This document shows, piece by piece, positions 16,990-26,807 of a stretch of DNA of 64,000 nt; within the stretch, counting starts at the first letter, position 1; each line of letters opens with the position of its first letter. The notes beneath the pieces are model-generated. The model was not told where the DNA came from and did no database searches. It saw nothing but the letters and a program-made list of their open reading frames with translations. Where the stretch lies: NCBI RefSeq assembly GCF_028561565.1, contig NZ_JAQQTE010000004.1, positions 265,017-329,016 on the forward strand, written 5' to 3'. The DNA is from Gilvibacter sediminis. Lineage in GTDB: Bacteria; Bacteroidota; Bacteroidia; Flavobacteriales; Flavobacteriaceae. Position numbers and translations under genes: made by a program.

Positions 16990-18962
16990 AATATTTTTAC
17001 AGTGTATTCTTAGTTTTTGTAGCCTTTGCTGCTCAAAGCCAAGTAATTGACCCAATTAAATGGACCGCAGCGGTTACTGAGCAAAATGGTGATACCCTTA
17101 AGGTGACCCTGGATGCCACGATCATCCCAGAATGGTATACCTATGCCTACTATATGGATGAGGGTGGACCTATACCTACGGAACTTTCTTATGAATTTGC
17201 TGAAGGTGATTATACCGTTGTGGACAACGTAGTAGAAAGCGATGTAAAACGCAAGTATGACGAGACCTTTGAGATGGAGATCGGGATTCATGAGCAAAGC
17301 GCACGTTTTACACAAAGCCTGGTACAGAACAAAAAAGGCGCGCCTTTGAGTATTGTGGTAGACTATCAATCCTGTAATGCAGAGCGCTGCATCTTTGAGA
17401 ATGCCATTATCCCTTTGGAGGTTCCGGGAGGAGCTAAGATCGCAGATAATCCTGAGGCTACAGAAAAGGACAAAGCGCTTACCGATGCGCTGGTATTGGA
17501 CATGAAAAATACCGAGTTTTTGGAGTCTAACGAGCAGCAGAACTCCGGTTGGAAGAACTTTCTACTGGGATTCCTCGGTGGTTTGATTGCCTTGTTAACG
17601 CCTTGTGTGTTTCCAATGATCCCTTTAACGGTTTCTTTTTTCACCAAAGGATCAGAAAATAAAAAGCGTGGAATTTTCAATGCCTTGCTTTACGGACTGT
17701 TTATTGCCTTGATCTACGTGCTTTTAAGCGTTCCTTTTCACGTCTTGGATTCCATCAATGAGGAAATTCTAAATACCATTTCAACCAATGTGACGCTCAA
17801 TGTGGTGTTCTTTGTGATCTTCTTGGTCTTTGCTTTTTCCCTTTTTGGTTATTTCGAATTGACCCTTCCAAGTTCTTGGGGAACTAAAATGGATCAAAAA
17901 GCAACTTCCTTAGGAGGTGTGCTGGGAATCTTCTTTATGGCCATTACGCTGGCTATAGTATCATTTAGCTGTACAGGACCTATCCTAGGTACGCTTTTGG
18001 GTAATTCACTGTCTTCAGATGGAGGTGCTTGGCAGTTAACTTATGGAATTGCTGGTTTTGGTCTAGCCCTTGCGCTGCCTTTTGCCTTATTCGCCATGTT
18101 CCCGAATTGGTTGAACTCACTGCCCAAAAGCGGAGGTTGGATGACCACCGTCAAAGTAGTTTTAGGCTTTTTAGAACTCGGCTTTGCTTTTAAATTTTTG
18201 AGCAATGCCGATCTAGTTTCTCACTGGGGATTGCTCAAGCGTGAAGTATTCCTCGGAATTTGGATCTTGTTGAGCCTCGCCTTAGCGGCCTATCTGTTCG
18301 GATTTATAAAATTCCCGCATGACGGACCTAGAAAACGCAAAGCTGTTCCAGTGATCTTAGGAGTGCTGTTTGTGGCTTTTGCAGGATATATGAGTTTGGG
18401 TATACCCAATCCGCCTAAATCCAATTTACCGGTATTGAGCGGTTTTGCTCCGCCCATGTTTTACAGCGTTTATGACAAAGAGATCTCCGACATCCACGGA
18501 GAGCACACCTATACCACCTTTGACGACGGAATAGCCGCAGCTAAGCGCCTTAACAAGCCAATCATCATAGATTTTACGGGTTGGGCTTGTGTGAATTGCA
18601 GGAAAATGGAAGAGCAGGTGTGGGTAGAGCCGGAGGTGAAATCGCTACTGCATGATGAGTATGTGTTGATCTCCTTGTATGTGGATGACCGTGAAGCCTT
18701 GCCAGAAGGGGAGCAGTTTAATTTTGTGCGTCAAGACGGTTCGCTCAAATCCATTCGCAATATTGGAAACAAGTGGGCGACCTTTCAAACGGTCAATTTT
18801 AAGAACAATTCTCAGCCGTATTATGTGCTCATGGATGCAGATCTCAATTTGCTTAACACTCCGATCGGATACACTCCAGATGCAACTGAGTACGCAGCCT
18901 GGTTAAAGCAAGGCTTGGAAAAGTTCAAAGAAAAACCTTCCCTGAAGTTTAATTTCAATTAA
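16977..18962 (+). CDS. DsbD-type thiol:disulfide interchange protein
   Basis: 661 residues. Signal peptide, periplasmic DsbD-alpha-like domain (about 20-155) with the Cys pair in CNAERC, an eight-helix membrane core (about 190-480) with cysteines in TPCVFPMIP and SFSCTGP, and a C-terminal thioredoxin domain with active site CVNC (C538/C541) in TGWACVNCRKMEEQVW. It carries electrons from cytosolic thioredoxin to periplasmic partners for cytochrome c maturation and disulfide correction. It overlaps tilS by 13 bases. The three cysteine pairs expected of a working cascade are present. Confidence 0.93.
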   Translation: MARLKYFYSVFLVFVAFAAQSQVIDPIKWTAAVTEQNGDTLKVTLDATIIPEWYTYAYYMDEGGPIPTELSYEFAEGDYTVVDNVVESDVKRKYDETFEMEIGIHEQSARFTQSLVQNKKGAPLSIVVDYQSCNAERCIFENAIIPLEVPGGAKIADNPEATEKDKALTDALVLDMKNTEFLESNEQQNSGWKNFLLGFLGGLIALLTPCVFPMIPLTVSFFTKGSENKKRGIFNALLYGLFIALIYVLLSVPFHVLDSINEEILNTISTNVTLNVVFFVIFLVFAFSLFGYFELTLPSSWGTKMDQKATSLGGVLGIFFMAITLAIVSFSCTGPILGTLLGNSLSSDGGAWQLTYGIAGFGLALALPFALFAMFPNWLNSLPKSGGWMTTVKVVLGFLELGFAFKFLSNADLVSHWGLLKREVFLGIWILLSLALAAYLFGFIKFPHDGPRKRKAVPVILGVLFVAFAGYMSLGIPNPPKSNLPVLSGFAPPMFYSVYDKEISDIHGEHTYTTFDDGIAAAKRLNKPIIIDFTGWACVNCRKMEEQVWVEPEVKSLLHDEYVLISLYVDDREALPEGEQFNFVRQDGSLKSIRNIGNKWATFQTVNFKNNSQPYYVLMDADLNLLNTPIGYTPDATEYAAWLKQGLEKFKEKPSLKFNFN

Positions 18963-19000
18963 TAAAAAAAGCACTCTGAACGCAAGGTACGAGAGTGCTT
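18961..19000 (-). terminator. Minus-strand intrinsic terminator after dsbD-like gene
   Basis: 9-bp perfect stem AAGCACTCT (18969-18977) / AGAGTGCTT (18992-19000). On the minus strand it is followed by seven Ts; on the plus strand by AGACAAACC. It therefore ends a minus-strand transcript, although no minus-strand gene is seen nearby. It marks the 3' end of the RNA candidate at 18964-19140. Confidence 0.7.
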
Positions 19001-19140
19001 AGACAAACCTAACTTAGCAAAGACTGAAGCTCAAAGCTTCAGGTACGTGCTTTGCCTATTAATAAAAATTCATCCCCACAAAAAATTATTAATTGTAACG
19101 ACGAAAGCACGCTTTCTTAGTTGGTCTAAATTACTGTGGG
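18964..19140 (-). ncRNA. Candidate structured non-coding RNA (minus strand)
   Basis: The space between the dsbD-like gene and the PUL regulator has no plausible ORF but dense pairing. Read on the minus strand: (a) CCCACA/TGTGGG (19140-19135 with 19080-19075) closing a GAAAGC/GCTTTC hairpin (19116-19103); (b) GCAAAG/CTTTGC (19055-19050 with 19022-19017) closing an 8-bp CTGAAGCT/AGCTTCAG hairpin with a 3-base loop (19042-19024); (c) a 9-bp hairpin plus seven Us. The element CGTACCT occurs in (b) and nearly in (c). Direction is set by the T-tract. The 5' end is unknown. It could be a 6S-like or other flavobacterial RNA, but I cannot name a family. Confidence 0.45.
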
Positions 19141-19227
19141 TTAGACGTAAATCCTATACGTATTTCCACGTATTTTTCGAGGCCTGAAAAAGGTGAAAGT
19201 CCTCCATTTTTGGTAACTTCACAACTT

Positions 19228-22032
19228 ATGAGATTGATAGGGTTTTGCGTATTATTTTTCTTACTGCTGATCGGGAAGAGCTCAGGTCAGGAGATTCCGC
19301 CGATCAAAGCCTTTACCTCGAAGAACTATCAGGCGGGAAATCAGAACTGGGGTATTACTCAGGATGCGCAGAACAATATGTTCTTTGCTAACAATGAAGG
19401 CCTGCTTCATTTCGACGGGAACAATTGGACCCTCTACAACTCTCCAAATAAAACCATAATGCGCTCGGTTCGGGCAATTGGTAATCGTATCTATACGGGC
19501 TGTTATATGGAGTTCGGTTATTGGGAGCAGGACAATGCCGGACGTTATAACTATACGTCCATAAGTAAGGACATTGCAGGTAGACTGGTAGAAGACGAAC
19601 AGTTTTGGAGTATTCAAGAGGTTGATGATCTAGTATTATTTCAATCGCTGGACAGAATTTACATATACAACACACGCACAGCCACCATCGAGACTGTCCC
19701 AACTCCCGGGATCTTTAAAATGTATCGACAGGGCAATACTTTTTACTTCCAAGACAATGACTTGGATTTTTATCGAATCGATCAACAATTAGCGCAACCT
19801 ACAGAAGATCTCTCAGACTTCAACAAGGACCGTGTAGTGGCGCTTTTCCCTACAAGCACGGGTACTTTAATGTTGAGTCAGACCTCTGGCTTTTATCGGT
19901 TGACGCCAGACGGCTACACGCCTTGGGCAACTGCATTAGACACTATGGCCAATGACTTGAGGGTTTATGATGCCATTCAATTGGCGAACGGTAATTTTGC
20001 TGTTGGGACTGTCGCTTACGGTCTTTTGATCCTTGACAGTGAAGGAAATTTACTCACCCAATTCACTCAAAGGAATGGCTTGTCAAACAATACCGTTCTT
20101 GCCCTTTATGAAGATGCAGACAACAACCTTTGGGCTGGTTTGGACAATGGTATTGATGTGCTAAATATCAATGCGCCGCTTAAAATATACACCGATATCA
20201 ATGGAACCATAGGTAGCGTGTACAGTGCGTTAGAGCATGAGGGACGTTTGTATCTCGGCACCAATCAAGGCTTGTTTTACAGAGCCGCTAACAGTACCGA
20301 AGATTTCAAACGTATAGACGGAACCAATGGGCAGGTTTGGGAGCTTCGGCAAATAGATGGCGAACTATTTTGTGCTCATAATGATGGAACGCTGCTTGTC
20401 ACGGAAACAACCGCTACTATGCTTTCCGATCATTCTGGGAGCTGGACCTTTTTAAAGGCCAAAGAGGATCCTAACAAGATATTGGTCGGGAATTATCAAG
20501 GCATCAGCGTGCTTTCTCGTGAAAACAACACTTGGCAGTTTGATGGGGTCTTGGACAATTTTGCCTATTCTGCACGCTTTCTTTTTTATGATGCTGATGG
20601 AGATCTGTGGGTGAATCACGAGTACAAAGGAGTGTACAAATTGAAGTTGGACCTCGACAAGCGTGAGATCACACAAATCACTAGAGATACGACCCTGCCT
20701 CTGGGAAAGAACTCTGGGATGGTACGTTATAAGGATCGTCTGGTATATGGAACGGAATCTGGTGTCTATGTCAAGGATTCTGGATCTGGTTTTGAACGAG
20801 ACAGTTTGTTATCTGCAGCTTACTTAATGAACAATCAATACGTTACCGGACAATTAGATGTGGATCAACAGGACAACCTTTGGTTGTTCGGAGCCAACCA
20901 GATCAAGATCTATGGCCCGAGTTCTTTTGGACGTTCCATAGTGATGAAGAACATTGCCCTTTCTGAGGACATTCGCAATCAGGTCATCGGTTTTGAAGAA
21001 GTGGGCAACACCAATGACGGCAACCACATACTAGGAACTACCAGCGGATACCTCACTTTAGATATCTCTGGGTTTGTACCGAGGCTCAACACCGTTTATA
21101 TTGGCAATGGCTATATGATGAGTGAAAAAGGGGAGCGGCGTGACCTCACTTTAACAGATGCTGAGTTTGAATCGAGTTTCAACAGTTTGCATATAGAACT
21201 CCATACGCCCAATTACGACACCTATCTCAGTAAAGAGTTTAGATACCGTTTAATGGATTTTAGAGAGCAATGGAGTTCTTGGAGTCCAGACAATACCGTA
21301 GTTTTTGAAAACTTACCTCCAGGAGACTACACCTTGGAGGCGCAATCACGAGTCGGTCTGAACCCGTCCTCAAATACAGCCACAATGAGTTTTACCATTG
21401 CTAAGCCTTGGTATGCATCTAATTGGGCAGTGGGCTGCTATGTGGTTTTAGGATTGATCAGTATGCTTGTGGTCAACGAGGTCTATCGCAGGCGTTATAA
21501 AAAGCAAAAACAGAAGATTGAGCACGAGAACAATCAGCAATTAGAACTGGAGCGCTTAAAAAATGAAAAGCAAAGCATTGCCTTGAAAAATGCTACGCTA
21601 GAACGCGATATGGCCAGCAAGAACCAGGAATTGGCCACAGCGACGATGGGAATGGCACGTAAGAACGAGGCCTTGCAAGGCATTAAGAAAGACTTGGATA
21701 AAATTGATGAACAGGATGCAAGAGCGCTTTTAAAACGTGTAAAATCTATAATTGAAGAGAATCTGAATGATTCCAGTGATTGGGAATTGTTTCAAAAGGC
21801 CTTTAACAACGTGGACAAGGATTTCATAAAGACCTTAAAGAATAAGTATCCCAAGTTGACTCCTAATGACCTAAAATTATGTACCTATTTGAGGCTGAAT
21901 TTGAGTTCTAAGGAGATAGCGCCGCTACTGAACATCTCTGTTCGGTCTGTAGAGATCAGCCGATATAGACTTCGCAAAAAAATGGAACTCCCATCTGGCA
22001 TTAATCTTGTAGATCACATACTTTCCATATGA
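19228..22032 (+). CDS. PUL regulator: periplasmic beta-propeller sensor with cytosolic LuxR-type HTH
   Basis: 934 residues from the ATG at 19228 (a TTG at 19210 is in frame). Signal peptide; two-component-regulator propeller repeats through about residue 640 (NNMFFANNEGLLHFDG, NNLWAGLDNGIDVLN, GDLWVNHEYKGVYKL); a Y_Y_Y domain (about 655-720); one membrane helix (about 731-752); coiled coil (about 760-830); and a C-terminal LuxR-type helix-turn-helix (LTPNDLKLCTYLRLNLSSKE, VRSVEISRYRLRKKM). There is no kinase or receiver domain, so it would sense oligosaccharide in the periplasm and bind DNA from the membrane. It sits directly upstream of susC in the same direction and is the expected activator of the PUL. 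Confidence 0.9.
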   Translation: MRLIGFCVLFFLLLIGKSSGQEIPPIKAFTSKNYQAGNQNWGITQDAQNNMFFANNEGLLHFDGNNWTLYNSPNKTIMRSVRAIGNRIYTGCYMEFGYWEQDNAGRYNYTSISKDIAGRLVEDEQFWSIQEVDDLVLFQSLDRIYIYNTRTATIETVPTPGIFKMYRQGNTFYFQDNDLDFYRIDQQLAQPTEDLSDFNKDRVVALFPTSTGTLMLSQTSGFYRLTPDGYTPWATALDTMANDLRVYDAIQLANGNFAVGTVAYGLLILDSEGNLLTQFTQRNGLSNNTVLALYEDADNNLWAGLDNGIDVLNINAPLKIYTDINGTIGSVYSALEHEGRLYLGTNQGLFYRAANSTEDFKRIDGTNGQVWELRQIDGELFCAHNDGTLLVTETTATMLSDHSGSWTFLKAKEDPNKILVGNYQGISVLSRENNTWQFDGVLDNFAYSARFLFYDADGDLWVNHEYKGVYKLKLDLDKREITQITRDTTLPLGKNSGMVRYKDRLVYGTESGVYVKDSGSGFERDSLLSAAYLMNNQYVTGQLDVDQQDNLWLFGANQIKIYGPSSFGRSIVMKNIALSEDIRNQVIGFEEVGNTNDGNHILGTTSGYLTLDISGFVPRLNTVYIGNGYMMSEKGERRDLTLTDAEFESSFNSLHIELHTPNYDTYLSKEFRYRLMDFREQWSSWSPDNTVVFENLPPGDYTLEAQSRVGLNPSSNTATMSFTIAKPWYASNWAVGCYVVLGLISMLVVNEVYRRRYKKQKQKIEHENNQQLELERLKNEKQSIALKNATLERDMASKNQELATATMGMARKNEALQGIKKDLDKIDEQDARALLKRVKSIIEENLNDSSDWELFQKAFNNVDKDFIKTLKNKYPKLTPNDLKLCTYLRLNLSSKEIAPLLNISVRSVEISRYRLRKKMELPSGINLVDHILSI

Positions 22033-22068
22033 TGTTGAGGTACTTATTTGTTAAAATACCCTCAACAT
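22032..22068 (+). promoter_or_regulatory. Hairpin just after the PUL regulator
   Basis: ATGTTGAGG (22032-22040) pairs with CCTCAACAT (22060-22068), extended by TA/TA around a one-base bulge. It overlaps the regulator stop codon and lacks a T-tract, so it is not a standard terminator. The rest of the 255-base leader before susC holds a second imperfect hairpin (22134-22160), an 8-bp AT inverted repeat (AAATTTTA/TAAAATTT) and two copies of TTGTAGnGGTG at 22216 and 22245, 29 bases apart, which may be regulator sites. Confidence 0.4.
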
Positions 22069-22287
22069 TACCTATACAATATTAACCAAAACCTGTGCTA
22101 TCTTGATTTAATTGCCTCTACAGGTGGGTAATTAAAGTGCACTAAATCAGTGCTTTAAATTTTACAAATTACAGATTTGATAATTTAAATGTTAAAATTT
22201 TAGCATGTATATATTTTGTAGGGGTGCAAAATGAGAAATCGCTATTGTAGTGGTGTAATTTAGTAGATGTAATATTAAAGTACATTT

Positions 22288-25200
22288 ATGAAACTGCTCT
22301 TTACCGCAATTTTCGGCTTTTTTATCCTGACCGCAGCCGGTCAGCAACTCAACATCAACGGAACAGTTAACGACAATCAGAACATCCCTCTTGGAGGTGT
22401 TAATGTTGTAGTTCAAAATACAAACCTCGGAGCCATTACGGATTTTGATGGTAATTATGAGATTCAAAATGTTCCAACGGGATCTATTGTAGAATTTACG
22501 TATTTAGGTTTTAAGACGGTAACACGTACTGTAAGTAGTGCTGGCACTTTGAATGTGACCATGGAAGAGGATGCGCAGGCACTAGATCAAGTGGTCGTAG
22601 TAGGTTATGGAACACAAAAACGAAAAGAGATCACGGGTGCAGTGGCAGTGCTGTCTTCAGAAACTATTGAGGAGTTGAAGCCACAACGTGTAGAGCAGGC
22701 CCTTCAAGGACAGGTAGCGGGAGTACAAGTTACTGCAGGTTCAGGTGCTCCGGGCAGTGCTCTAAATATTAGAATTCGTGGTATTGGTACTAACGGAGAT
22801 TCCAGACCTTTGATCTTAGTAGACGGAAACGTGATTGAGGATCTGAGTGTGCTGAATCCAACAGATATTGAATCTATTAATGTATTGAAGGATGCTACTG
22901 CAGGTATTTATGGTGTACGTGCGGCAAACGGTGTAATCCTCATTACCACTAAATCTGGACGTAAGAACCAACCGCTCTCGTTAGCGTTAAATACGTATAC
23001 AGGATTCCAAAATACTACGCGAAAGCTGCCCGTGCTCAATGCCACGGAATACGGACTATTGGTTAATGAGTCCTTTGCCAATGGTGGAAGTCAACCGCCT
23101 TTTACAAACGTTGGAGGCTTTGGACAAGGCACAGATTGGCAGGATGAAGTATTCAAAACTGCTGCTATCGGAAGTATTGAACTCTCTGGTGATGGAGGGG
23201 GAGAAAACTCGCGCTATTCTTTCAGTGTTTCTTATTTGACCCAAGACGGTATTGTCGGCGGTGGAGAAAAGTCAAACTTTGAACGTAAAACAGCGCGTTT
23301 GAATTACAACCTGGACTTCTTAGAAAATTTCAATGTATTTACCAGTGCCATCTATTCTGATGTAGAAGGACGAGGAATTCTAGAAAACACCATTGGATCT
23401 GTCCTTTATAACGCCATTAACAATGCACCGACCTTTGCGGTTCGTGATTCTAATGGAGAATTCACTAAAGCAGAAGGTTTAGGAAACGAGGTGATCAACC
23501 CTGTTGCGCAGATAGAAAATACATTCAACCGCGGTAGAACTCGGAAAATCGGAGGTAGCGTAGGTTTGCGTTACGATTTCTTAGACGCTTTCTCTGCAGA
23601 AGCGCGCTTCCAAGGGAACTACTCAGAAGTAGAAGGCTGGTTCTTCTCTCCAATTGTAGATTATGGAGCCGGTAAGGTTTTCAATATTGAAAGAAGTGCT
23701 GTGGGAGAATCTCTCAACACCTTTAAAGATTATACGTTTGATGCTTTTGTAAAGTATGAAAGAAGCTTCAACGATACGCATAACGTAAAAGTAACAGCCG
23801 GTACTTCTGTGTTCCAAACTGTTGGAGAATTCACAGGGCAGACCGGTTTTGATATTATTGACAACGATGTGGCTAACGCATCCATTGCTCAAGCCAGTGA
23901 TGTAATTGACAACTTCCCTAATGGTGGTAATACCTTTGATGCGCGTTTGCTGTCTTATTTTGCACGTGCGCAATACGATTATAAAGGAAAGTATTTATTC
24001 TCTGCCGTGATCAGACGCGATGGTTCAACCAAGTTTGGTCCAAGAAACAAGTTTGGGTACTTCCCGTCTTTCTCTGCAGGATGGGTTCTCTCTGACGAGG
24101 CCTTTATGGAAAACACCGACTGGTTGGATTTCTTGAAACTACGTGCTTCTTACGGGATCATCGGTAATGATAGAATTGCAGACTTCGGATTCGTGTCCTT
24201 GTTGAACGGAGAAGGAGTATATGTATTTAATGAAGAGCTCACCTTTGGTAGAGCCCAAGGACGTTTGCCAAACCCACAAATCCAGTGGGAAGAGCAAGAG
24301 ACCTATAATATTGGTATCGATTCGCGCTTCTTTAACAGCCGTATGAACTTCACTGTAGATTACTTTAACCGTCGCACCAACGACCTTTTGGTGGTAGCGC
24401 CAGTTTCCGGTGTACTTGGAGCGAGCGGTCCTGGTGGTCTTCCACCGGTGATCAATGCTGGTTCTGTAGAGAACAAAGGGGTAGAGTTTCAATTGGGTTG
24501 GAGAGACGAGATCAATGAAGATTTCAAATACAATGTGAGCGGAAACGTAACGTACATTAAAAATGAGGTGCTTTTTGTGCAGAGTGACAACGGATTCATT
24601 CCAGGGCCGATTGCCTTTGGAGTTGGTCAGGATCAGTTCATCTCTAGAATGGAAGCCGGACAACCTTTAGGATATTTCTTCGGATTACAGACCGATGGTA
24701 TCTTTCAAAACCAAGGAGAGATTGATGCTCATGCTTTGCAAGAAGGGGCACAGCCTGGAGATATTCGCTTTGTAGATACCAACGGTGACGGAATCATCAA
24801 CGATGAGGACCGCACCAATATTGGAGATCCATTCCCGGATCTTTCCTTCGGATTGAATTTGTCTTTTGAATACAAGAACTGGGATTTCAACGCCTACGCC
24901 TTTGGAACCTTAGGAAACGATATCGTTCGCAATTACGAGCGTAATCAGCAGTTGACCAACCGTCAAGTAACTTCGCTATCGCGTTGGACAGGACCAAACA
25001 CCTCTAACAGTTTCCCACGAGTGACCAATGCGGCTACGCTAAACACGGTATTCTCAGACTTCTACGTGGAAGACGGATCCTTCTTGAGATTGCAAAACCT
25101 ACAAGTAGGTTATTCCCTTAAGGATTCTTGGTTAGAGAAACTCAAGCTAAAACAACTGCGCATTTATGCGTCTGCGATAAACTTATTTACCCTTACCGAA

Positions 25201-25314
25201 TATTCAGGTTTTGACCCAACAGCCTCTAACGGCAATGGATTGACTGCAGGGATAGATCAAGGTTTCTATCCGTCAGCACAACAGTTTTTGGTAGGTCTAA
25301 ACATCAGATATTAA
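22288..25314 (+). CDS. susC: SusC/RagA-family TonB-dependent outer-membrane transporter
   Basis: 1008 residues. Signal peptide (to about 19), N-terminal carboxypeptidase-D regulatory-like domain (about 22-98), TonB-box/plug segment starting with LDQVVVVGYGTQKRKE (about 106-121), plug to about 220, and a 22-strand beta-barrel to the C-terminus (ends QQFLVGLNIRY). It imports oligosaccharides handed over by SusD. Association with two GH16 and one GH3 genes points to laminarin (beta-1,3-glucan) oligomers. Four bases separate it from susD. Confidence 0.96.
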   Translation: MKLLFTAIFGFFILTAAGQQLNINGTVNDNQNIPLGGVNVVVQNTNLGAITDFDGNYEIQNVPTGSIVEFTYLGFKTVTRTVSSAGTLNVTMEEDAQALDQVVVVGYGTQKRKEITGAVAVLSSETIEELKPQRVEQALQGQVAGVQVTAGSGAPGSALNIRIRGIGTNGDSRPLILVDGNVIEDLSVLNPTDIESINVLKDATAGIYGVRAANGVILITTKSGRKNQPLSLALNTYTGFQNTTRKLPVLNATEYGLLVNESFANGGSQPPFTNVGGFGQGTDWQDEVFKTAAIGSIELSGDGGGENSRYSFSVSYLTQDGIVGGGEKSNFERKTARLNYNLDFLENFNVFTSAIYSDVEGRGILENTIGSVLYNAINNAPTFAVRDSNGEFTKAEGLGNEVINPVAQIENTFNRGRTRKIGGSVGLRYDFLDAFSAEARFQGNYSEVEGWFFSPIVDYGAGKVFNIERSAVGESLNTFKDYTFDAFVKYERSFNDTHNVKVTAGTSVFQTVGEFTGQTGFDIIDNDVANASIAQASDVIDNFPNGGNTFDARLLSYFARAQYDYKGKYLFSAVIRRDGSTKFGPRNKFGYFPSFSAGWVLSDEAFMENTDWLDFLKLRASYGIIGNDRIADFGFVSLLNGEGVYVFNEELTFGRAQGRLPNPQIQWEEQETYNIGIDSRFFNSRMNFTVDYFNRRTNDLLVVAPVSGVLGASGPGGLPPVINAGSVENKGVEFQLGWRDEINEDFKYNVSGNVTYIKNEVLFVQSDNGFIPGPIAFGVGQDQFISRMEAGQPLGYFFGLQTDGIFQNQGEIDAHALQEGAQPGDIRFVDTNGDGIINDEDRTNIGDPFPDLSFGLNLSFEYKNWDFNAYAFGTLGNDIVRNYERNQQLTNRQVTSLSRWTGPNTSNSFPRVTNAATLNTVFSDFYVEDGSFLRLQNLQVGYSLKDSWLEKLKLKQLRIYASAINLFTLTEYSGFDPTASNGNGLTAGIDQGFYPSAQQFLVGLNIRY

Positions 25315-25318
25315 AATT

Positions 25319-26806
25319 ATGAATACAGCTCAATTTTTAAGATCAGTTTTTGCGTTTTGCATTGTGGTATTCTGCTTTGCAGCGTGTAGTGATGATTTTG
25401 TGAATGTAGATTCAGAAGATCAGAACTCAGAGAATTTCTTCAATTCAGAAGAAGATTATCAAGCAGCCTTGATCGCTGCCTATGATTTACTTCAGAGCTC
25501 CTACATCAACGTGATGTTGGGGGAAATCGCGTCCAACAATACCTTGGCAGGTGGTGAGAGTGCTATTGATGTTCCAGGTATTCAGGAAATCGACGATATG
25601 CGTCATACGCCAATCAACAGACAGTTGCAAGACATCTGGGCTTGGATGTATGCCGGTGTCAATCGTGCGAACTTCATCATGGAGTTTAAAGACAACCTAG
25701 AATTCTCTGGGAAAGACAATGTGCTTGGACAAACCACATTCCTAAGAGCGTATTATTATTTTGAATTGGTAAAATTCTTTGGCGACGTGCCGTTTGCGGT
25801 AGATCAGCGTATCCTCTTCGGAGATGAGGCTACCATTGAGCGCACTCCAGTTGCAACCATCTACGCACAGATGGAAGACGATCTTGAATTTTCAATCGCC
25901 AATCTGCCTGTAGTGCAAGATGTACCGGGTCGTGTAACGCGTGGCGCAGCACAAGCCTTGCTTGGACGTGTATTGTTATATCAGAACAAATTTGACGAAG
26001 CCCGTCAAGTTTTGGATGAGCTGATTGCGTCTGGAACCTACTCTTTAGTTGATGACTTTGCAGAGATCTGGGAGAACGAAGGAGAGAACGGACCAGAGTC
26101 TGTTTTTGAGATCCAGTATACTGATGTGGAAGGTGCGAGCTTTGTTTGCTTGCAGTGTAGTGAAGGAAATGTAGCTGTAGGTTTTAACGGTATCAGAAGT
26201 TTTAGCGGACCGCTTTACGACTCTGGATTCAGTTTTAACGTACCGACTCAAGAAGTTTATGATGCCTACGAGGACGGTGATTTACGCCGTGATGTGGGGA
26301 TCTTGAATATCGAATTGTTTGCAGAAGAGAATGCAGACTTTAACGGAGGTGCAGGAGTGTCTTGGGTAGAAGGATTTGAGCACACTGGTTTCTACAACAG
26401 AAAATATATAGCACGTCAAGGAGATTCAAACATTGGAGATCAAAACTTGACCAATCCAAACAATTATAGAGCCATTCGTTATGCCGATGTATTGCTGATG
26501 GCTGCTGAAGCGCACAACCGTGGAGGCGGTTCTGATGTGACTGCACAAATGTATTTGAATGAAGTACGCGATCGTGCAGGGCTAGGACCGGTAACGGCTA
26601 CAGGAAGCGCCTTAACAGAGGCTATTTACTTGGAGCGTCGTTTAGAACTGGTTGGAGAAGGACACCACTTCTTTGATCTGGTAAGAACCGGGCGTGCTGC
26701 AACAGAAATTGACGGTTTCCAAACCGGTAAACACGAATTATTCCCGATTCCAGCCATTGAGATTCAATTGGCAGGTAACCGTTGGGAACAAAACCCTGGA
26801 TACTAA
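25319..26806 (+). CDS. susD: SusD/RagB-family glycan-binding outer-membrane lipoprotein
   Basis: 495 residues. Lipoprotein signal with lipobox FAAC (Cys about 23) followed by SDDF and further acidic residues, the kind of lipoprotein export signal that sends Bacteroidota lipoproteins to the cell surface. The helical TPR scaffold and the C-terminal RagB/SusD motif (ADVLLMAAEAHNRGG; EAIYLERRLELVGEGHHFFD; PIPAIEI) are intact. It forms the lid of the SusC transporter. Confidence 0.95.
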   Translation: MNTAQFLRSVFAFCIVVFCFAACSDDFVNVDSEDQNSENFFNSEEDYQAALIAAYDLLQSSYINVMLGEIASNNTLAGGESAIDVPGIQEIDDMRHTPINRQLQDIWAWMYAGVNRANFIMEFKDNLEFSGKDNVLGQTTFLRAYYYFELVKFFGDVPFAVDQRILFGDEATIERTPVATIYAQMEDDLEFSIANLPVVQDVPGRVTRGAAQALLGRVLLYQNKFDEARQVLDELIASGTYSLVDDFAEIWENEGENGPESVFEIQYTDVEGASFVCLQCSEGNVAVGFNGIRSFSGPLYDSGFSFNVPTQEVYDAYEDGDLRRDVGILNIELFAEENADFNGGAGVSWVEGFEHTGFYNRKYIARQGDSNIGDQNLTNPNNYRAIRYADVLLMAAEAHNRGGGSDVTAQMYLNEVRDRAGLGPVTATGSALTEAIYLERRLELVGEGHHFFDLVRTGRAATEIDGFQTGKHELFPIPAIEIQLAGNRWEQNPGY

Positions 26807-26807
26807 T

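Noticed and set aside
26694-26807. Extension of the glycan-binding protein into susD
   Set aside because: The lipoprotein signal begins at the ATG at 26808, directly after the susD stop.
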